Source: Pseudomonadota bacterium (GTDB lineage Bacteria; Pseudomonadota; Gammaproteobacteria; Burkholderiales; Thiobacillaceae). From it: a stretch of DNA of 64,000 bases. Of this stretch, positions 35,181 to 46,054 are shown piece by piece; positions within the stretch are counted from its first letter, which is position 1, and each line of letters opens with the position of its first letter. The notes beneath the pieces were generated by a model. The model saw only the letters and a list, made by a program, of their open reading frames with translations. It was not told the origin of the DNA and ran no database searches. The DNA lies in the NCBI GenBank assembly GCA_021848725.1, contig JAJZTS010000005.1, forward strand, positions 23,431 through 87,430. Reading direction: 5' to 3'. The translations under genes were made by a program, and so were the position numbers.

Positions 35181-36635
35181 TCAGATGCCCTCCGGCTTAC
35201 GCTGGTGCCAGTCGGTGGCCAATTGATATTGATGGGCGACGTTGAGCATCTTGGCCTCGGCGAAGTAATTGCCGATGAGCTGCAGGCCGATAGGCCGGCC
35301 GTCCGTGCCGAAGCCGCAGGGCAGCGACATGCCGGGCAGGCCGGCCAGGTTCACGGCAATCGTATAGATGTCGGACAGATACATCTGCACCGGGTCGGCG
35401 TTCTTGGCACCGAGGTCGAAGGCGGTGGTCGGCGCGGTCGGGCCAAGGATCACGTCGCATTGCTTGAACGCCTCGATGAAGTCCTGGGCAATCAGCCGGC
35501 GCAGCTTTTGGGCCTGGATGTAATAGGCGTCGTAATAGCCGTGCGAGAGGACATAGGTGCCGATCAGGATGCGGCGCTTCACTTCGGCGCCGAAGCCCTC
35601 GGCCCGGCTCTTCTCGTACATGTCGGTCAGGTCGCCGTATTCCGCGGCGCGGTGGCCATAGCGCACGCCGTCGAAGCGCGACAGGTTGGACGAGGCCTCG
35701 GCCGGGGCCAGCACGTAATACACCGGCACCGACAGGCCCATATTGGGCAGCGAGACCTCGACCGTCTCGGCCCCCAGTTTCTTGTACTCGGCGATGGCCG
35801 CCTCGATGGCCTTGGCCGTGTCGGCGGACAGGCCTTCGCCGAAGAACTCCTTGGGCAGGCCGATCTTCAGGCCCTTCAAGGGCTGGGCGAGGTCGCGGCT
35901 GTAGTCCTCTTGCTCGCGCTGCAGCGAGGTCGAATCGCGGCGGTCGAAGCCGGCCATCGCGTTGAGCAAGAGGGCGCAGTCCTCGGCGCTTTGCGCCATC
36001 GGGCCGGCCTGGTCGAGCGAGGAGGCGAAGGCGATCATGCCGTAGCGCGAGCAGACGCCATAGGTCGGTTTCAGGCCGGTGATATTGCACAGCGCGGCCG
36101 GCTGGCGGATCGAGCCGCCGGTGTCGGTGCCGGTCGCGGCCGGCGCCAGGCGGGCGGCGACGCAGGCCGCGGCACCGCCGGACGAGCCGCCGGGCACGGC
36201 CTTCAGGTCCCAGGGGTTCTTCACCGGGCCGAAGAAGGAGGTCTCGTTCGACGAGCCCATGGCGAACTCGTCCATATTGGTCTTGCCCAGCGAGGGCATG
36301 CCGGCGGCCTTGAACTGGCTGACGATGTGGGCATCGTAGGGCGACACGAAGTTGCTCAGCATCTTCGAGCCGCAGGTGGTCAGCCAGCCCTCGGCGCAGA
36401 AGATGTCCTTGTGCGCGATGGGCACGCCGAGCAGGGGGCCGGCCTCGCCCTGGGCGCGGCGGGCGTCGGCGGTTCGGGCCTCGGCCAGGGTCCGCTCGCG
36501 GTCGACCGTGATGAAGGCATTGAGCGTGGGGTTCAACGCCGCGATGCGGTCGAGGTACTCGGTGCAGAGCTCGACGCTGGAGGTCTTGTTCTCCGCCAGC
36601 AGGGCGGAGAGCTGTTTCAGGTTGGCGTGGATCAT
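35181..36635 (-). CDS. gatA: Asp-tRNA(Asn)/Glu-tRNA(Gln) amidotransferase subunit A
   Basis: A 484-residue amidase that releases ammonia from glutamine. The Ser-cisSer-Lys triad is visible: Lys in PIAHKDIFC, Ser in [13 protein letters not shown] and Ser in [13 protein letters not shown]. Length and order (gatC-gatA-gatB) are standard. Confidence 0.98.
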   Translation of the reverse strand: MIHANLKQLSALLAENKTSSVELCTEYLDRIAALNPTLNAFITVDRERTLAEARTADARRAQGEAGPLLGVPIAHKDIFCAEGWLTTCGSKMLSNFVSPYDAHIVSQFKAAGMPSLGKTNMDEFAMGSSNETSFFGPVKNPWDLKAVPGGSSGGAAACVAARLAPAATGTDTGGSIRQPAALCNITGLKPTYGVCSRYGMIAFASSLDQAGPMAQSAEDCALLLNAMAGFDRRDSTSLQREQEDYSRDLAQPLKGLKIGLPKEFFGEGLSADTAKAIEAAIAEYKKLGAETVEVSLPNMGLSVPVYYVLAPAEASSNLSRFDGVRYGHRAAEYGDLTDMYEKSRAEGFGAEVKRRILIGTYVLSHGYYDAYYIQAQKLRRLIAQDFIEAFKQCDVILGPTAPTTAFDLGAKNADPVQMYLSDIYTIAVNLAGLPGMSLPCGFGTDGRPIGLQLIGNYFAEAKMLNVAHQYQLATDWHQRKPEGI

Positions 36636-36662
36636 GCGGAAACTTTTAAAGCGGCGGCGGCT

Positions 36663-36950
36663 CTACTCGATGACCTTGGGCACCAGGTAGAGGCCGGCCT
36701 CGGTTTGCGGGGCGATGGCCTGGAAGGCCTCGCGCCGGTTCGGCTCGGTCACGGCGTCCTCGCGCAGGCGCTGGTAGACCTCCTGGGCGTGGGCCATGGG
36801 CGCAACGCCCGAGGTGTCGACCGCTTGCATCTGCTCGATCAGCTTGAAGATACCGTTGAGTTGATCGCCGGTCTGCGCGGCCTCGGTCTCGGTCACGCGG
36901 ATGCGGGCCAGGCGGGCGATGCGCTGGATGTCTTCGAGGGACAGGGACAT
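36663..36950 (-). CDS. gatC: Asp-tRNA(Asn)/Glu-tRNA(Gln) amidotransferase subunit C
   Basis: A 95-residue helical subunit that stabilises GatA-GatB. The sequence [17 protein letters not shown] and the tail [20 protein letters not shown] are typical. First gene of gatCAB, divergent from mreB across 83 bases. Confidence 0.95.
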   Translation of the reverse strand: MSLSLEDIQRIARLARIRVTETEAAQTGDQLNGIFKLIEQMQAVDTSGVAPMAHAQEVYQRLREDAVTEPNRREAFQAIAPQTEAGLYLVPKVIE

Positions 36951-37027
36951 GGAGCTAGGGTCTTATGGCAAAAACCCAGGTAGGGTATCATATTGGTCAA
37001 TTTTCTGACCTGCCGAATAGGGCTTGA

Positions 37028-38074
<1,047 letters not shown>

Positions 38075-38282
38075 GGTGCGACTGAATCGCGTCGAAACCT
38101 TTCCTGGCTGGCATGACCGATCGTTGATCGGTCGGCCGTGCCGGCGGCTCCCCGAAATTTCCCACACGCCGCATTGCGGCGGGCTCGTGGAGAACGATCA
38201 TACTTCGCCCCCCGCGCCTTGCGCTGCGTCCCCCAGCCAGTCGGCACGGGGTATGTTTTCTACTGAAATAGACGCTTAGGCC
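38075..38282 (+). promoter_or_regulatory. mreB-mreC spacer with two hairpins
   Basis: The 208 bp spacer holds GACCGATC/GATCGGTC (38115-38133) and CGCCGC/GCGGCG (38167-38181), each with a three-base loop. Neither is followed by a T-run. The spacer is long for an operon and could tune MreB above MreCD by partial termination or RNA processing. Confidence 0.45.
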
Positions 38283-39125
38283 ATGTCCCCCGCTACCCAG
38301 GCGCCGCTGTTCGTCCGAGAGATGGGGCTGACTACGCGCTTCGGGCTCTATCTGCTGGTTTGTCTGATCTTGATGGCAGTCGATTCGCGCTACAGCGCGA
38401 TGAGCGTGGTGCGCACCGGCATCAATGCGGTTGTCCATCCGGCGCAGCAAGTGTTGGTCTGGCCGTTCGAGTTCTTGGCCGATGCCGGCGGTTTTTTCAC
38501 GGTACATAACGACTTGGTGCGCGAGCGCGATCGGCTGCTGCAAGAGCGAGGTCAATTGCGCGCGCGCCTGCAGGAATACCAAGCCTTGAAAAGCGAAAAC
38601 GAGCGCTTGCATACCTTGGCCGGTTTGCCGCCAGCGCCGGGCCTGCATCGGGTGCAGGCCGAGATTATCCGTGCCGACCAGGATCCGTTTACGCGCAAGG
38701 TTATCGTCAACCGCGGCAGCTTGCATGGCGTGGTCGCGGGCCGGCCGGTGATCGACGAGCTGGGTCTGATCGGCCAAGTCACCCAGGTCTTCCCGGCTTC
38801 GTCCGAGGTCACCCTGCTGACCGATCATAACCAATCGGCGCCGGTGCAGGCCATGCGCAACGGTATGCGCATCCTGGTCTCCGGCATGGGCTCGGATAGC
38901 CTGCTCGAAGTGCGCTACCTCGATCTGCACGCCGATCTCAAGCCGGGTGACATCCTGCTGACCTCGGGTTTGGATGGGATTTACCCGGCCGGCATTCCGG
39001 TCGCACGGGTGTTGCAGATCGAACTGCCGCGCCATAACCCGTTCGCTCGTGCCATCTGCCAGCCTTTAGGCGGTGTCGGCCAACATCGTCACGTTGTGAT
39101 CCTGATGCCGGAGAAACGCGCGTGA
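38283..39125 (+). CDS. mreC: Rod shape-determining protein MreC
   Basis: A 280-residue inner-membrane protein linking MreB to periplasmic synthases. One N-terminal membrane segment (GLYLLVCLILMAVD), a coiled coil (LVRERDRLLQERGQLRARLQ) and two periplasmic beta domains with GLIGQVTQVFP and GDILLTSGLDGIYPAGIPV. The stop overlaps the GTG start of mreD. Confidence 0.95.
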   Translation: MSPATQAPLFVREMGLTTRFGLYLLVCLILMAVDSRYSAMSVVRTGINAVVHPAQQVLVWPFEFLADAGGFFTVHNDLVRERDRLLQERGQLRARLQEYQALKSENERLHTLAGLPPAPGLHRVQAEIIRADQDPFTRKVIVNRGSLHGVVAGRPVIDELGLIGQVTQVFPASSEVTLLTDHNQSAPVQAMRNGMRILVSGMGSDSLLEVRYLDLHADLKPGDILLTSGLDGIYPAGIPVARVLQIELPRHNPFARAICQPLGGVGQHRHVVILMPEKRA

Positions 39126-39685
39126 ATGGAATCGGCAAATCGATGAGCAATGGCAGCAAGCCGCTGATCCCACAGGGCGAGGAGTTGGCGCGCCCACCGA
39201 CGCGGCTGATGGTGCTCATCAGTCTCGTCGCGGCCTTCATGCTCACGTTGTTGCCGTGGCCGAAGGCGGCGTTGTGGCTGGTGCCGGATCTCGGTTTGCT
39301 CGTGCTGGTGTACTGGAATATCCATGCGCCGCGCTTGGCGGCCTTGGGTGTCGCCTTCGCGCTCGGCTTGGCGATGGATGCCACCCATGGTTTATTGCTG
39401 GGCCTGCATGCGCTGTCATACTGCGTGGTCACCTTCCTGGTGCTGATGCTGCGTCGGCGCCTGGCGTTCTTCACGCTCAAGGGCCAGGCCGCGCACCTCG
39501 CCCCGCTGTTCCTCTTGCAAGAGGCCTTGGTTTTGCTGCTGGGCTTGGCCTATGGTCATAGCCAGGTGGACTGGCGCTATTTGGCGGCGGGCATCGTCAC
39601 CGCCGCACTGTGGGTGCCCGCGTGCCTGGTGCTGGATCGCTTGACCGGACGGCCCGCTCGGCTCGACAGGGTGACCGGCGGCTGA
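39122..39685 (+). CDS. mreD: Rod shape-determining protein MreD
   Basis: A 187-residue protein with about five membrane segments (MVLISLVAAFMLTLLPWP, ALWLVPDLGLLVLVYW and others). The GTG start overlaps mreC by four bases; ATG 39143 is an alternative. Identity follows from position between mreC and mrdA and the hydrophobic profile. Confidence 0.92.
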   Translation: MNGIGKSMSNGSKPLIPQGEELARPPTRLMVLISLVAAFMLTLLPWPKAALWLVPDLGLLVLVYWNIHAPRLAALGVAFALGLAMDATHGLLLGLHALSYCVVTFLVLMLRRRLAFFTLKGQAAHLAPLFLLQEALVLLLGLAYGHSQVDWRYLAAGIVTAALWVPACLVLDRLTGRPARLDRVTGG

Positions 39686-41634
39686 TGGCCACATTTTTGC
39701 GGATGGCCAATCCGGAAGAGGAGTTGCGCCGCTATACCTTTCGGATCAAGGTGGCGAGCGCCGTCGTCGCGGCCGCATTCTTTCTGTTGTTCATCCGGTT
39801 CATTTGGCTGCAGTTGGTCGAGTACGACCGTTACCATGCCCTGGCCGAAAGCAACCGCATCACGCTGACGCCGACGCCGCCGGCGCGCGGCATCATCTAC
39901 GACCGCAACGGCATGGTGCTGGCGCACAACTTTGCCGCCTACACGCTGGAGATCACGCCGAACAAGGCCGGCCGGCTGAACGACACCATCGATCGGCTGG
40001 CGGATGTGGTCAACATCGACGCCGGCGACCGCAAGCGGTTCAAGAAGCTATTGGCCGAGAGCAAGAATTTCGAGACGCTGCCGATCAAGATGCGGCTTAG
40101 CGAGGAGGAAGTCGCCCGCTTCGCGGTCAACAGCTTCCGTTTCCCCGGCGTCGAGGTGAAGGCCCGGCTGTTCCGGCAATACCCGATGGGCGATGCGTTC
40201 TCCCATGTGATCGGCTATATCGGCCGCATCAACCAAAAAGACGACGAGCGCATCAAATCGAGCGAGCAGGCCGCCAATTACCGGGGCACCGATCACATCG
40301 GCAAATCCGGCGTGGAAGAGAGCTACGAGAACTTGCTGCACGGCATCACCGGGGTGGCCCAGGTGGAGACCGATTCCGGCGGCCGCGCGGTGCGCGTGTT
40401 GTCGCAGACGCCGCCGGTGGCCGGCAACAACATGTATTTGCATCTGGATGCCAAGCTGCAGGACATTGCGACCAAGGTATTCGGTCCCTATCGCGGTGCC
40501 CTGGTCGCGCTCGATCCGCGCAACGGCGGCGTGCTTGCCCTGGTGTCCAAGCCCGGCTTCGATCCCAATCTGTTCGTCGACGGGATCGATCCGGCGAGTT
40601 GGCGAGCGCTGAACGACTCGCTGGATAAACCGTTGATCAACCGCGCCTTGCGCGGCATCTACCCGCCCGGCTCGACCTTCAAGCCGTTCATGGCCTTGGC
40701 CGGCCTGGAAATGGGCTACCGCAAGCCGAGCGATGTGATTGCCGACCCAGGCTACTACTCGCTGCCGGGCAGCAGCCATCGTTACCGCGACTGGAAGAAA
40801 GAAGGCCACGGCATCGTCGACCTGAAGAAATCGATCACCGTCTCGTGCGACACCTACTATTATCGGCTGGCGAACGACATGGGCATCGGCAATATGTATC
40901 GTTTTCTGTCGAAGTTCGGCTTCGGTCGCAAGAGCGGCATCGATCTGGAGGGCGAAGTGGCCGGCCTGTTGCCCAACCCCGATTGGAAACAGAGGCGTTT
41001 CAAGCAGCAATGGTGGGCCGGCGAAACGGTGATCACCGGCATCGGCCAGGGCTATATGCTGGCGACGCCGTTGCAGCTCGCCGTCGCGACCATGGCCATC
41101 GCGAACAACGGCACGGTCTATCAGCCGCAATTGGTGCGAGCTTGGCGCGATACCCTGACCGGGCGCATCGTCGAGAACCCGCCCAAGGTCATGGATAAGA
41201 TCGAGCTGAAGCCGGAATACCTCGAATTGGTGAAAGCGGCGATGGTCGATGTCACCCGGCCGGGCGGCACCGCGGCCGGCGCCGGTGCCGGTGCGCCGTA
41301 TCCGTTTGCCGGTAAGACCGGTACGGCGCAGGTGACCGGCATCCGGCAAGGCGAGCGTTACGATGAGCACCGGATATCCGCGCGGCTGCGTGACAATGCG
41401 CTGTTTATTTCCTTTGCGCCGGCCGACAATCCGAAGATCGTCGTTGCGGTCATGGTGGAAAACGGTGGCCATGGCGGTTCGACGGCCGCCCCGGTGGCGC
41501 GCAAGGTGATCGATTACTGGCTGCTGGGTAAGGTGCCGGAGGCCCTGCGCGAAGATGAGGCCGACCAAGGCGGCGAGACCGAGGATATCGAGCCGGCCGA
41601 CGGCCCGCCGGCGGATGGAGTCCCTGCACGATGA
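39685..41634 (+). CDS. mrdA: Penicillin-binding protein 2 (elongasome transpeptidase)
   Basis: A 649-residue class B PBP that cross-links peptidoglycan in side-wall growth. One N-terminal membrane anchor (AAAFFLLFIRFIWLQL) is followed by the dimerisation domain and the transpeptidase with STFK (Ser about residue 330), SCD and KTGTAQV. The ATG overlaps the mreD stop by one base (TGATG). The C-terminal tail is Glu/Asp-rich. Confidence 0.97.
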   Translation: MATFLRMANPEEELRRYTFRIKVASAVVAAAFFLLFIRFIWLQLVEYDRYHALAESNRITLTPTPPARGIIYDRNGMVLAHNFAAYTLEITPNKAGRLNDTIDRLADVVNIDAGDRKRFKKLLAESKNFETLPIKMRLSEEEVARFAVNSFRFPGVEVKARLFRQYPMGDAFSHVIGYIGRINQKDDERIKSSEQAANYRGTDHIGKSGVEESYENLLHGITGVAQVETDSGGRAVRVLSQTPPVAGNNMYLHLDAKLQDIATKVFGPYRGALVALDPRNGGVLALVSKPGFDPNLFVDGIDPASWRALNDSLDKPLINRALRGIYPPGSTFKPFMALAGLEMGYRKPSDVIADPGYYSLPGSSHRYRDWKKEGHGIVDLKKSITVSCDTYYYRLANDMGIGNMYRFLSKFGFGRKSGIDLEGEVAGLLPNPDWKQRRFKQQWWAGETVITGIGQGYMLATPLQLAVATMAIANNGTVYQPQLVRAWRDTLTGRIVENPPKVMDKIELKPEYLELVKAAMVDVTRPGGTAAGAGAGAPYPFAGKTGTAQVTGIRQGERYDEHRISARLRDNALFISFAPADNPKIVVAVMVENGGHGGSTAAPVARKVIDYWLLGKVPEALREDEADQGGETEDIEPADGPPADGVPAR

Positions 41635-42728
41635 ATGTTCGTTTTTTTCTGGCGCGTTTGTTCGCCCATATCGACCGGCCGCTCATGGGCCTGCTCGGTC
41701 TGCTGCTGCTGGCCAGCCTGGCCACGGTGTTCAGCGCCTCCGGCGCCAGCATGGACAAGATCGGCTCGCACTTGATCAATATCGCCATCGCGCTCAGTGC
41801 GATGGTTGCGATTTCGCATGTGCCGCCGCAGCGTTTGATGCAATTCGTCTTGCCGGTCTACCTGCTCGGTGTGGTGTTGTTGGTCGGGGTGGCGGTGGCC
41901 GGCGAAGTGGTCAACGGCGCGCGGCGCTGGTTGCATATCGGGGTCACCCGCATCCAGCCCTCGGAATTGATGCGGCTGGCGGTGCCGATGATGCTGGCTT
42001 GGTTCCTGCACTATAAGCAGGAGATATTGCACACTCGGCATTATGCGATCGCCGCTGCCTTGCTGGTCTTGCCGGTGCTGTTGATCGTGCGCCAGCCCGA
42101 TCTCGGCACCGCCTTGCTGATCACCGCCTCCGGTATCTACGTGTTGTTCCTGGGCGGCCTGTCCTGGCGCATCATCGCCGGCGGCGTGGTCTTGGCCGGT
42201 GCGGCGCTGCCCATGGTTTGGCATATGCTGCACGATTATCAGCGGCAGCGGGTGCTGACCATGATCGATCCCAGCTCCGATCCTTTGGGCGCCGGCTATC
42301 ACATCATCCAATCCACCATCGCGGTCGGTTCCGGCGGCATGGCCGGCAAGGGCTGGTTGCACGGCAGCCAGGCGCACCTCGATTTCCTGCCCGAGCGCAC
42401 CACCGATTTCATCTTCGCGGTGTTCTCGGAAGAGTTCGGCCTGATCGGCAACCTGCTGTTGCTGCTGCTCTACGGCGCCATCATCTATCGCGGCCTGGCG
42501 CTCGCCGCGGTGGCACCCAGCCTGTTCGGTCGCTTGCTGGCCGGCTCGCTGGTGCTGACCTTTTTCACCTATGCCTTCGTCAACATGGGCATGGTGTCCG
42601 GCATCCTGCCCGTGGTCGGCGTGCCGCTGCCCCTGGTCAGTTACGGCGGCACGTCCATGGTCACCGTGTTGATCGGCTTCGGCATCGTGATGAGCGCGGC
42701 CAGCCATAGAAAACTGGTGAAGACATGA
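41631..42728 (+). CDS. rodA: Peptidoglycan glycosyltransferase RodA
   Basis: A 365-residue SEDS-family polymerase that works with PBP2. About ten membrane segments; conserved pieces include QPSELMRLAVPM, RQPDLGTALL, GAGYHIIQSTIAVGSGG, ERTTDFIFAVFSEEFG and GVPLPLVSYGGTSM. The start overlaps mrdA by four bases. Confidence 0.97.
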   Translation: MNVRFFLARLFAHIDRPLMGLLGLLLLASLATVFSASGASMDKIGSHLINIAIALSAMVAISHVPPQRLMQFVLPVYLLGVVLLVGVAVAGEVVNGARRWLHIGVTRIQPSELMRLAVPMMLAWFLHYKQEILHTRHYAIAAALLVLPVLLIVRQPDLGTALLITASGIYVLFLGGLSWRIIAGGVVLAGAALPMVWHMLHDYQRQRVLTMIDPSSDPLGAGYHIIQSTIAVGSGGMAGKGWLHGSQAHLDFLPERTTDFIFAVFSEEFGLIGNLLLLLLYGAIIYRGLALAAVAPSLFGRLLAGSLVLTFFTYAFVNMGMVSGILPVVGVPLPLVSYGGTSMVTVLIGFGIVMSAASHRKLVKT

Positions 42729-43714
42729 GCATCCAGCGCATGCCCCATGGTTGGCGCGGCGCCGTGCTGGCGCTGGCGGCGATCTATCTGAGCGGTTGTT
42801 CCATGCTCGGCACCCGCGGTCCGTCGGCCACCGGCGGGCCGAAGAAGGGCGGTTACTATTTGGACGATGGGCCGGGCGACAATCCGCCGCCGAACCTGGA
42901 TGCGATCCCGGATGCCTCGCCGAAAGCGGAACCTTTGGCGCGCGGCGCGAACAAACCCTATGTCGCGCTCGGTAAGGAATACGTGCCGCTGCCCGACGGC
43001 CAGCCGTATAAGGTGCGCGGCTTGGCTTCGTGGTATGGCCGGCGTTATCACGGCAAACCGACCTCGAGCGGCGAACTCTACGATATGTATGGCATGACCG
43101 CGGCGCACCCGACCTTGCCGATCCCGAGCTATGTCCGGGTCACCAATGTGCAAAATGGCCGCAGCGTGGTCGTGCGCGTGAACGACCGGGGGCCGTTCGT
43201 CGACGATCGGCTGATCGATTTGTCATACACCGCGGCCTACAAGCTCGACATCCTGCGCGGGGTGACGCCGGTCGAAGTGGAGCGCATCTTCCCGGAAGAC
43301 ACGCGGCCGTCGGTGGTGCAGGTCGTGCGGGTGGACCCGCCACTGATCGAAGAGGCCAAGCCGCTGGAGGCCGCCAAACTGGCCGAACCGGTCAAGCCCG
43401 TGGAGCCGATGAGGGCCGCCGAGTTGCCCAAGACGGCCAAGCCGTCGAAGCCGGCCGGGCCGGGCGCCTATCTGCAGGTCGGCGCCTTCGCCGCGCAGGC
43501 GACCGCCGACGATCTGGTGGCGCGCATCGAGCAGCGCTTGGGTGCTCTGGCGCAGGGTGTGCGCAGCGTTCAGGTCGGTGGCCTGTTCAAGGTGCATGTC
43601 GGGCCGTTCCGCGATGCCGAGGCGCTGGATCGGGCCGCGGCGCTGATACAAGAGGCCTTCGGCATCCGTCCTTTCAAGGTGGAAGGCAGCCGGGTCGATG
43701 GCTACCGGGGTTGA
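42725..43714 (+). CDS. rlpA: Septal ring lytic transglycosylase-like lipoprotein RlpA
   Basis: A 329-residue lipoprotein: lipobox LSGCS near residue 24, a double-psi beta-barrel (GLASWYGRRYHGKPTSSGE to VRVNDRGPFVDDRLIDLSY), a Lys/Pro/Ala-rich linker and a C-terminal SPOR domain (AYLQVGAFAAQATADDLV onward) that binds denuded peptidoglycan. RlpA of Pseudomonas cleaves denuded glycan; activity here is inferred from domains. Start overlaps rodA by four bases. Confidence 0.94.
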   Translation: MSIQRMPHGWRGAVLALAAIYLSGCSMLGTRGPSATGGPKKGGYYLDDGPGDNPPPNLDAIPDASPKAEPLARGANKPYVALGKEYVPLPDGQPYKVRGLASWYGRRYHGKPTSSGELYDMYGMTAAHPTLPIPSYVRVTNVQNGRSVVVRVNDRGPFVDDRLIDLSYTAAYKLDILRGVTPVEVERIFPEDTRPSVVQVVRVDPPLIEEAKPLEAAKLAEPVKPVEPMRAAELPKTAKPSKPAGPGAYLQVGAFAAQATADDLVARIEQRLGALAQGVRSVQVGGLFKVHVGPFRDAEALDRAAALIQEAFGIRPFKVEGSRVDGYRG

Positions 43715-43741
43715 ACGGATACGACGATGGGGAGCAGCGTA

Positions 43742-44878
43742 ATGCGTAGCGTGAGAAAGCTTTTGTTTATCTGCGGCCTGGCCCTGGCCGGGGTGGCCGA
43801 CGCCGCCTTGCCGGTGATGCCGCCGCCTAGCATCGAGGCCAAGGCCTGGCTCTTGGTCGATGCGCAAAGCGGCCAGGCCCTGGCCGAGCGCAATCCCGAC
43901 GCCCGCGTCGAGCCGGCCTCGCTGACCAAATTGATGACGGCCTATTTGACCTTCACCGCCTTGCGCGATGGCCGCCTCGCGCTGAACCAGCCCCTGATCG
44001 TGTCGGAAAAGGCTTGGCGTGCCGAGGGCTCGCGCATGTTCCTCGACCCGAAACATCCGGTGGTGGTGGAAGACCTGCTCAAGGGCATGATCGTGCAGTC
44101 GGGCAACGATGCCTGCATCGTATTGGCCGAGGCGATCGCCGGCTCCGAGCAGCAGTTCGCGGTGTTGATGAACCAAACGGCGAAGAAACTGGGCATGACC
44201 CGCACCCATTTCGTCAATGCCACCGGGCTGCCGCATCCCGAGCACTACACGACCGCGCGCGATTTGGCGCGGCTGGCGACCACCCTGATCCGCGACTTCC
44301 CCGAGTACTACAAGATCTATTCGATCAAGGAATACAGCTACAACGGCATCAGCCAACCCAACCGCAACCGCCTGCTCTGGCTCGACCCGAACGTCGACGG
44401 CGTGAAGACCGGCCATACCGAAAGCGCCGGCTATTGCCTGATCGCCTCCAGCACCCGCGACCGCCGGCGGCTGTTGTCGGTCGTGCTCGGCACCGGTTCC
44501 GACACGGCGCGGGCGACCGAAAGCCAAAAGCTGCTCAACTACGGCTTCCAGGCCTATGAGACCGCCCGGCTGTATGGCGCGAACCAGGCGGTCGCGCGCA
44601 TTCGCTTGTACAAGGGCAGCGAGAACGAGGTGCAGGCCGGCTTTCTCAGCGATTTCCACGTCAGCGTGCCGCGCGGCACCGCCAGTCGGATCAAAGCCGA
44701 ATTGCGCTTCATGAACCCCATGCTCGCGCCGGTCAGCCAGGGGCAGCGCGTCGCCACTTTGCGTTTGAGCCTGGACGGCCAAGCGCTGGGCGATTTTCCC
44801 TTGCAGGCCTTGCAGGGCGTCAGCACCGCCAGCATCGTCGGCCGTGGTTGGGACAGCCTGCTGTTGATGTTCAAATAA
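43742..44878 (+). CDS. dacC: D-alanyl-D-alanine carboxypeptidase (PBP5/6 family)
   Basis: A 378-residue periplasmic enzyme that trims the terminal D-Ala of pentapeptides. Signal peptide (LLFICGLALAGVADA), catalytic SLTK about residue 60, SGN and KTGHTESAGYCL. The C-terminal PBP5 domain and membrane-binding end are present. The ATG at 43742 has GGGAG seven bases upstream; an in-frame ATG at 43727 is possible but has a weaker site. Could also be named dacA. Confidence 0.94.
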   Translation: MRSVRKLLFICGLALAGVADAALPVMPPPSIEAKAWLLVDAQSGQALAERNPDARVEPASLTKLMTAYLTFTALRDGRLALNQPLIVSEKAWRAEGSRMFLDPKHPVVVEDLLKGMIVQSGNDACIVLAEAIAGSEQQFAVLMNQTAKKLGMTRTHFVNATGLPHPEHYTTARDLARLATTLIRDFPEYYKIYSIKEYSYNGISQPNRNRLLWLDPNVDGVKTGHTESAGYCLIASSTRDRRRLLSVVLGTGSDTARATESQKLLNYGFQAYETARLYGANQAVARIRLYKGSENEVQAGFLSDFHVSVPRGTASRIKAELRFMNPMLAPVSQGQRVATLRLSLDGQALGDFPLQALQGVSTASIVGRGWDSLLLMFK

Positions 44879-44889
44879 GCGAGACAGTC

Positions 44890-45747
44890 ATGGGCCTGGT
44901 CTATCTCAATGGCGACTACCTGCCGCTGGAAGAAGCCAAGATTCCAGTGCTCGACCGCGGCTTCATCTTCGGCGACGGCGTCTATGAGGTGATCCCGGTC
45001 TACAACCGCCGGCCGTTCCGCCTGAGCGAACACCTGCGCCGCTTGCAGCACAGCCTGGATGGCATCCGCTTGGCCAATCCGCACAGCGAGGCCGAATGGG
45101 CCGAGCGCATCGGCCGGGTCATCGCGGCGGCGGAAACCGAGGACCAAGGCGTCTATCTGCAAGTCACCCGCGGCCCGGCCCCGCGCGACCACGCCTTCCC
45201 CAAGGCGGTGCAGCCGACCGTGTTCATCATGAGCAACCCGTTGACCACGCCGCCGCGCGCCGTGGTCGAGCAGGGCGTGGCTGCGGTGACGGCCGTCGAC
45301 AACCGCTGGCTGCGCTGCGACATCAAGGCCATCGCCCTGTTGCCCAACGTCCTGCTGCGGCAACTGGCGGTCGATGCCGGTTGCGCCGAGACCGTGCTGC
45401 TGCGCGACGGCTTCTTGACCGAGGGCGCGGCCAGCAACATCTTCGCGGTGAAGGACGGCGTCATCCTGGCGCCGCCCAAGTCCAACCTGATGCTGCCCGG
45501 CATCACCTACGATGTGGTGCTGGAGATCGCGCAGGCCCAGGGCTTCAAGCATGCGGTGCGGCCGGTGAGCGAGGCCGAGCTGCGCGGCGCCGACGAGATT
45601 TGGCAGACCTCGTCGACCAAGGAAGTCACCGCCGTGGTCCGGCTCGATGGCCAGCCGGTCGGCACGGGCCAACCCGGCCCGGTGTTCTGGCGGATGCAGG
45701 CGGCCTATCAGGACTACAAGCAAACGGTGATGCGGGCGGCACCGTGA
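44890..45747 (+). CDS. dat: D-amino acid aminotransferase
   Basis: A 285-residue fold-type IV PLP enzyme. Start MGLVYLNGDYLPLEEAKIP, catalytic Lys in RCDIKAIALLPN, and EGAASNIFAVKDG as the cofactor-phosphate region. It interconverts D-amino acids and keto acids and may supply D-Glu or D-Ala for the wall, fitting its place after dacC. Its stop overlaps the GTG of the next gene. Confidence 0.9.
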   Translation: MGLVYLNGDYLPLEEAKIPVLDRGFIFGDGVYEVIPVYNRRPFRLSEHLRRLQHSLDGIRLANPHSEAEWAERIGRVIAAAETEDQGVYLQVTRGPAPRDHAFPKAVQPTVFIMSNPLTTPPRAVVEQGVAAVTAVDNRWLRCDIKAIALLPNVLLRQLAVDAGCAETVLLRDGFLTEGAASNIFAVKDGVILAPPKSNLMLPGITYDVVLEIAQAQGFKHAVRPVSEAELRGADEIWQTSSTKEVTAVVRLDGQPVGTGQPGPVFWRMQAAYQDYKQTVMRAAP

Positions 45748-46007
45748 GCGAAGAGACGCTGCTCGAATTCCCCTGCGACTTCCCGATCAAGATCATGGGC
45801 GCGCGCACCGACGACTTCGCCCAGACCGTGGTCGAGATCGTGTTGCGCCACGCGCCCGGCTTCGCGGCCGAGACCGTGGAGATGCGGCCGTCCAAGGCCG
45901 GCAACTACCTGGCCGTCACCTGCACCATCCGCGCCACCTCCAAGGCGCAGCTCGACGCGCTGTATCGGGAGCTGACCGCGCACCCGATGGTCAAGGTCGT
46001 GCTGTAA
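45744..46007 (+). CDS. DUF493 (YbeD-like) protein
   Basis: An 87-residue ferredoxin-like small protein: EFPCDFPIKIMGARTDDFAQ and the tail ELTAHPMVKVVL are the YbeD pattern. The GTG start overlaps dat by four bases. In related genomes it directly precedes lipB; here lipB is 4.4 kb away. Function is unknown; a regulatory role is assumed from the fold. A GC-rich stem (CGGCCCGC, 46013-46020, with GCGGGCCG, 46042-46049) follows. Confidence 0.9.
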   Translation: MSEETLLEFPCDFPIKIMGARTDDFAQTVVEIVLRHAPGFAAETVEMRPSKAGNYLAVTCTIRATSKAQLDALYRELTAHPMVKVVL

Positions 46008-46054
46008 TTACACGGCCCGCCCAGTAGCCCGGAGCGACCGAGCGGGCCGCCCGT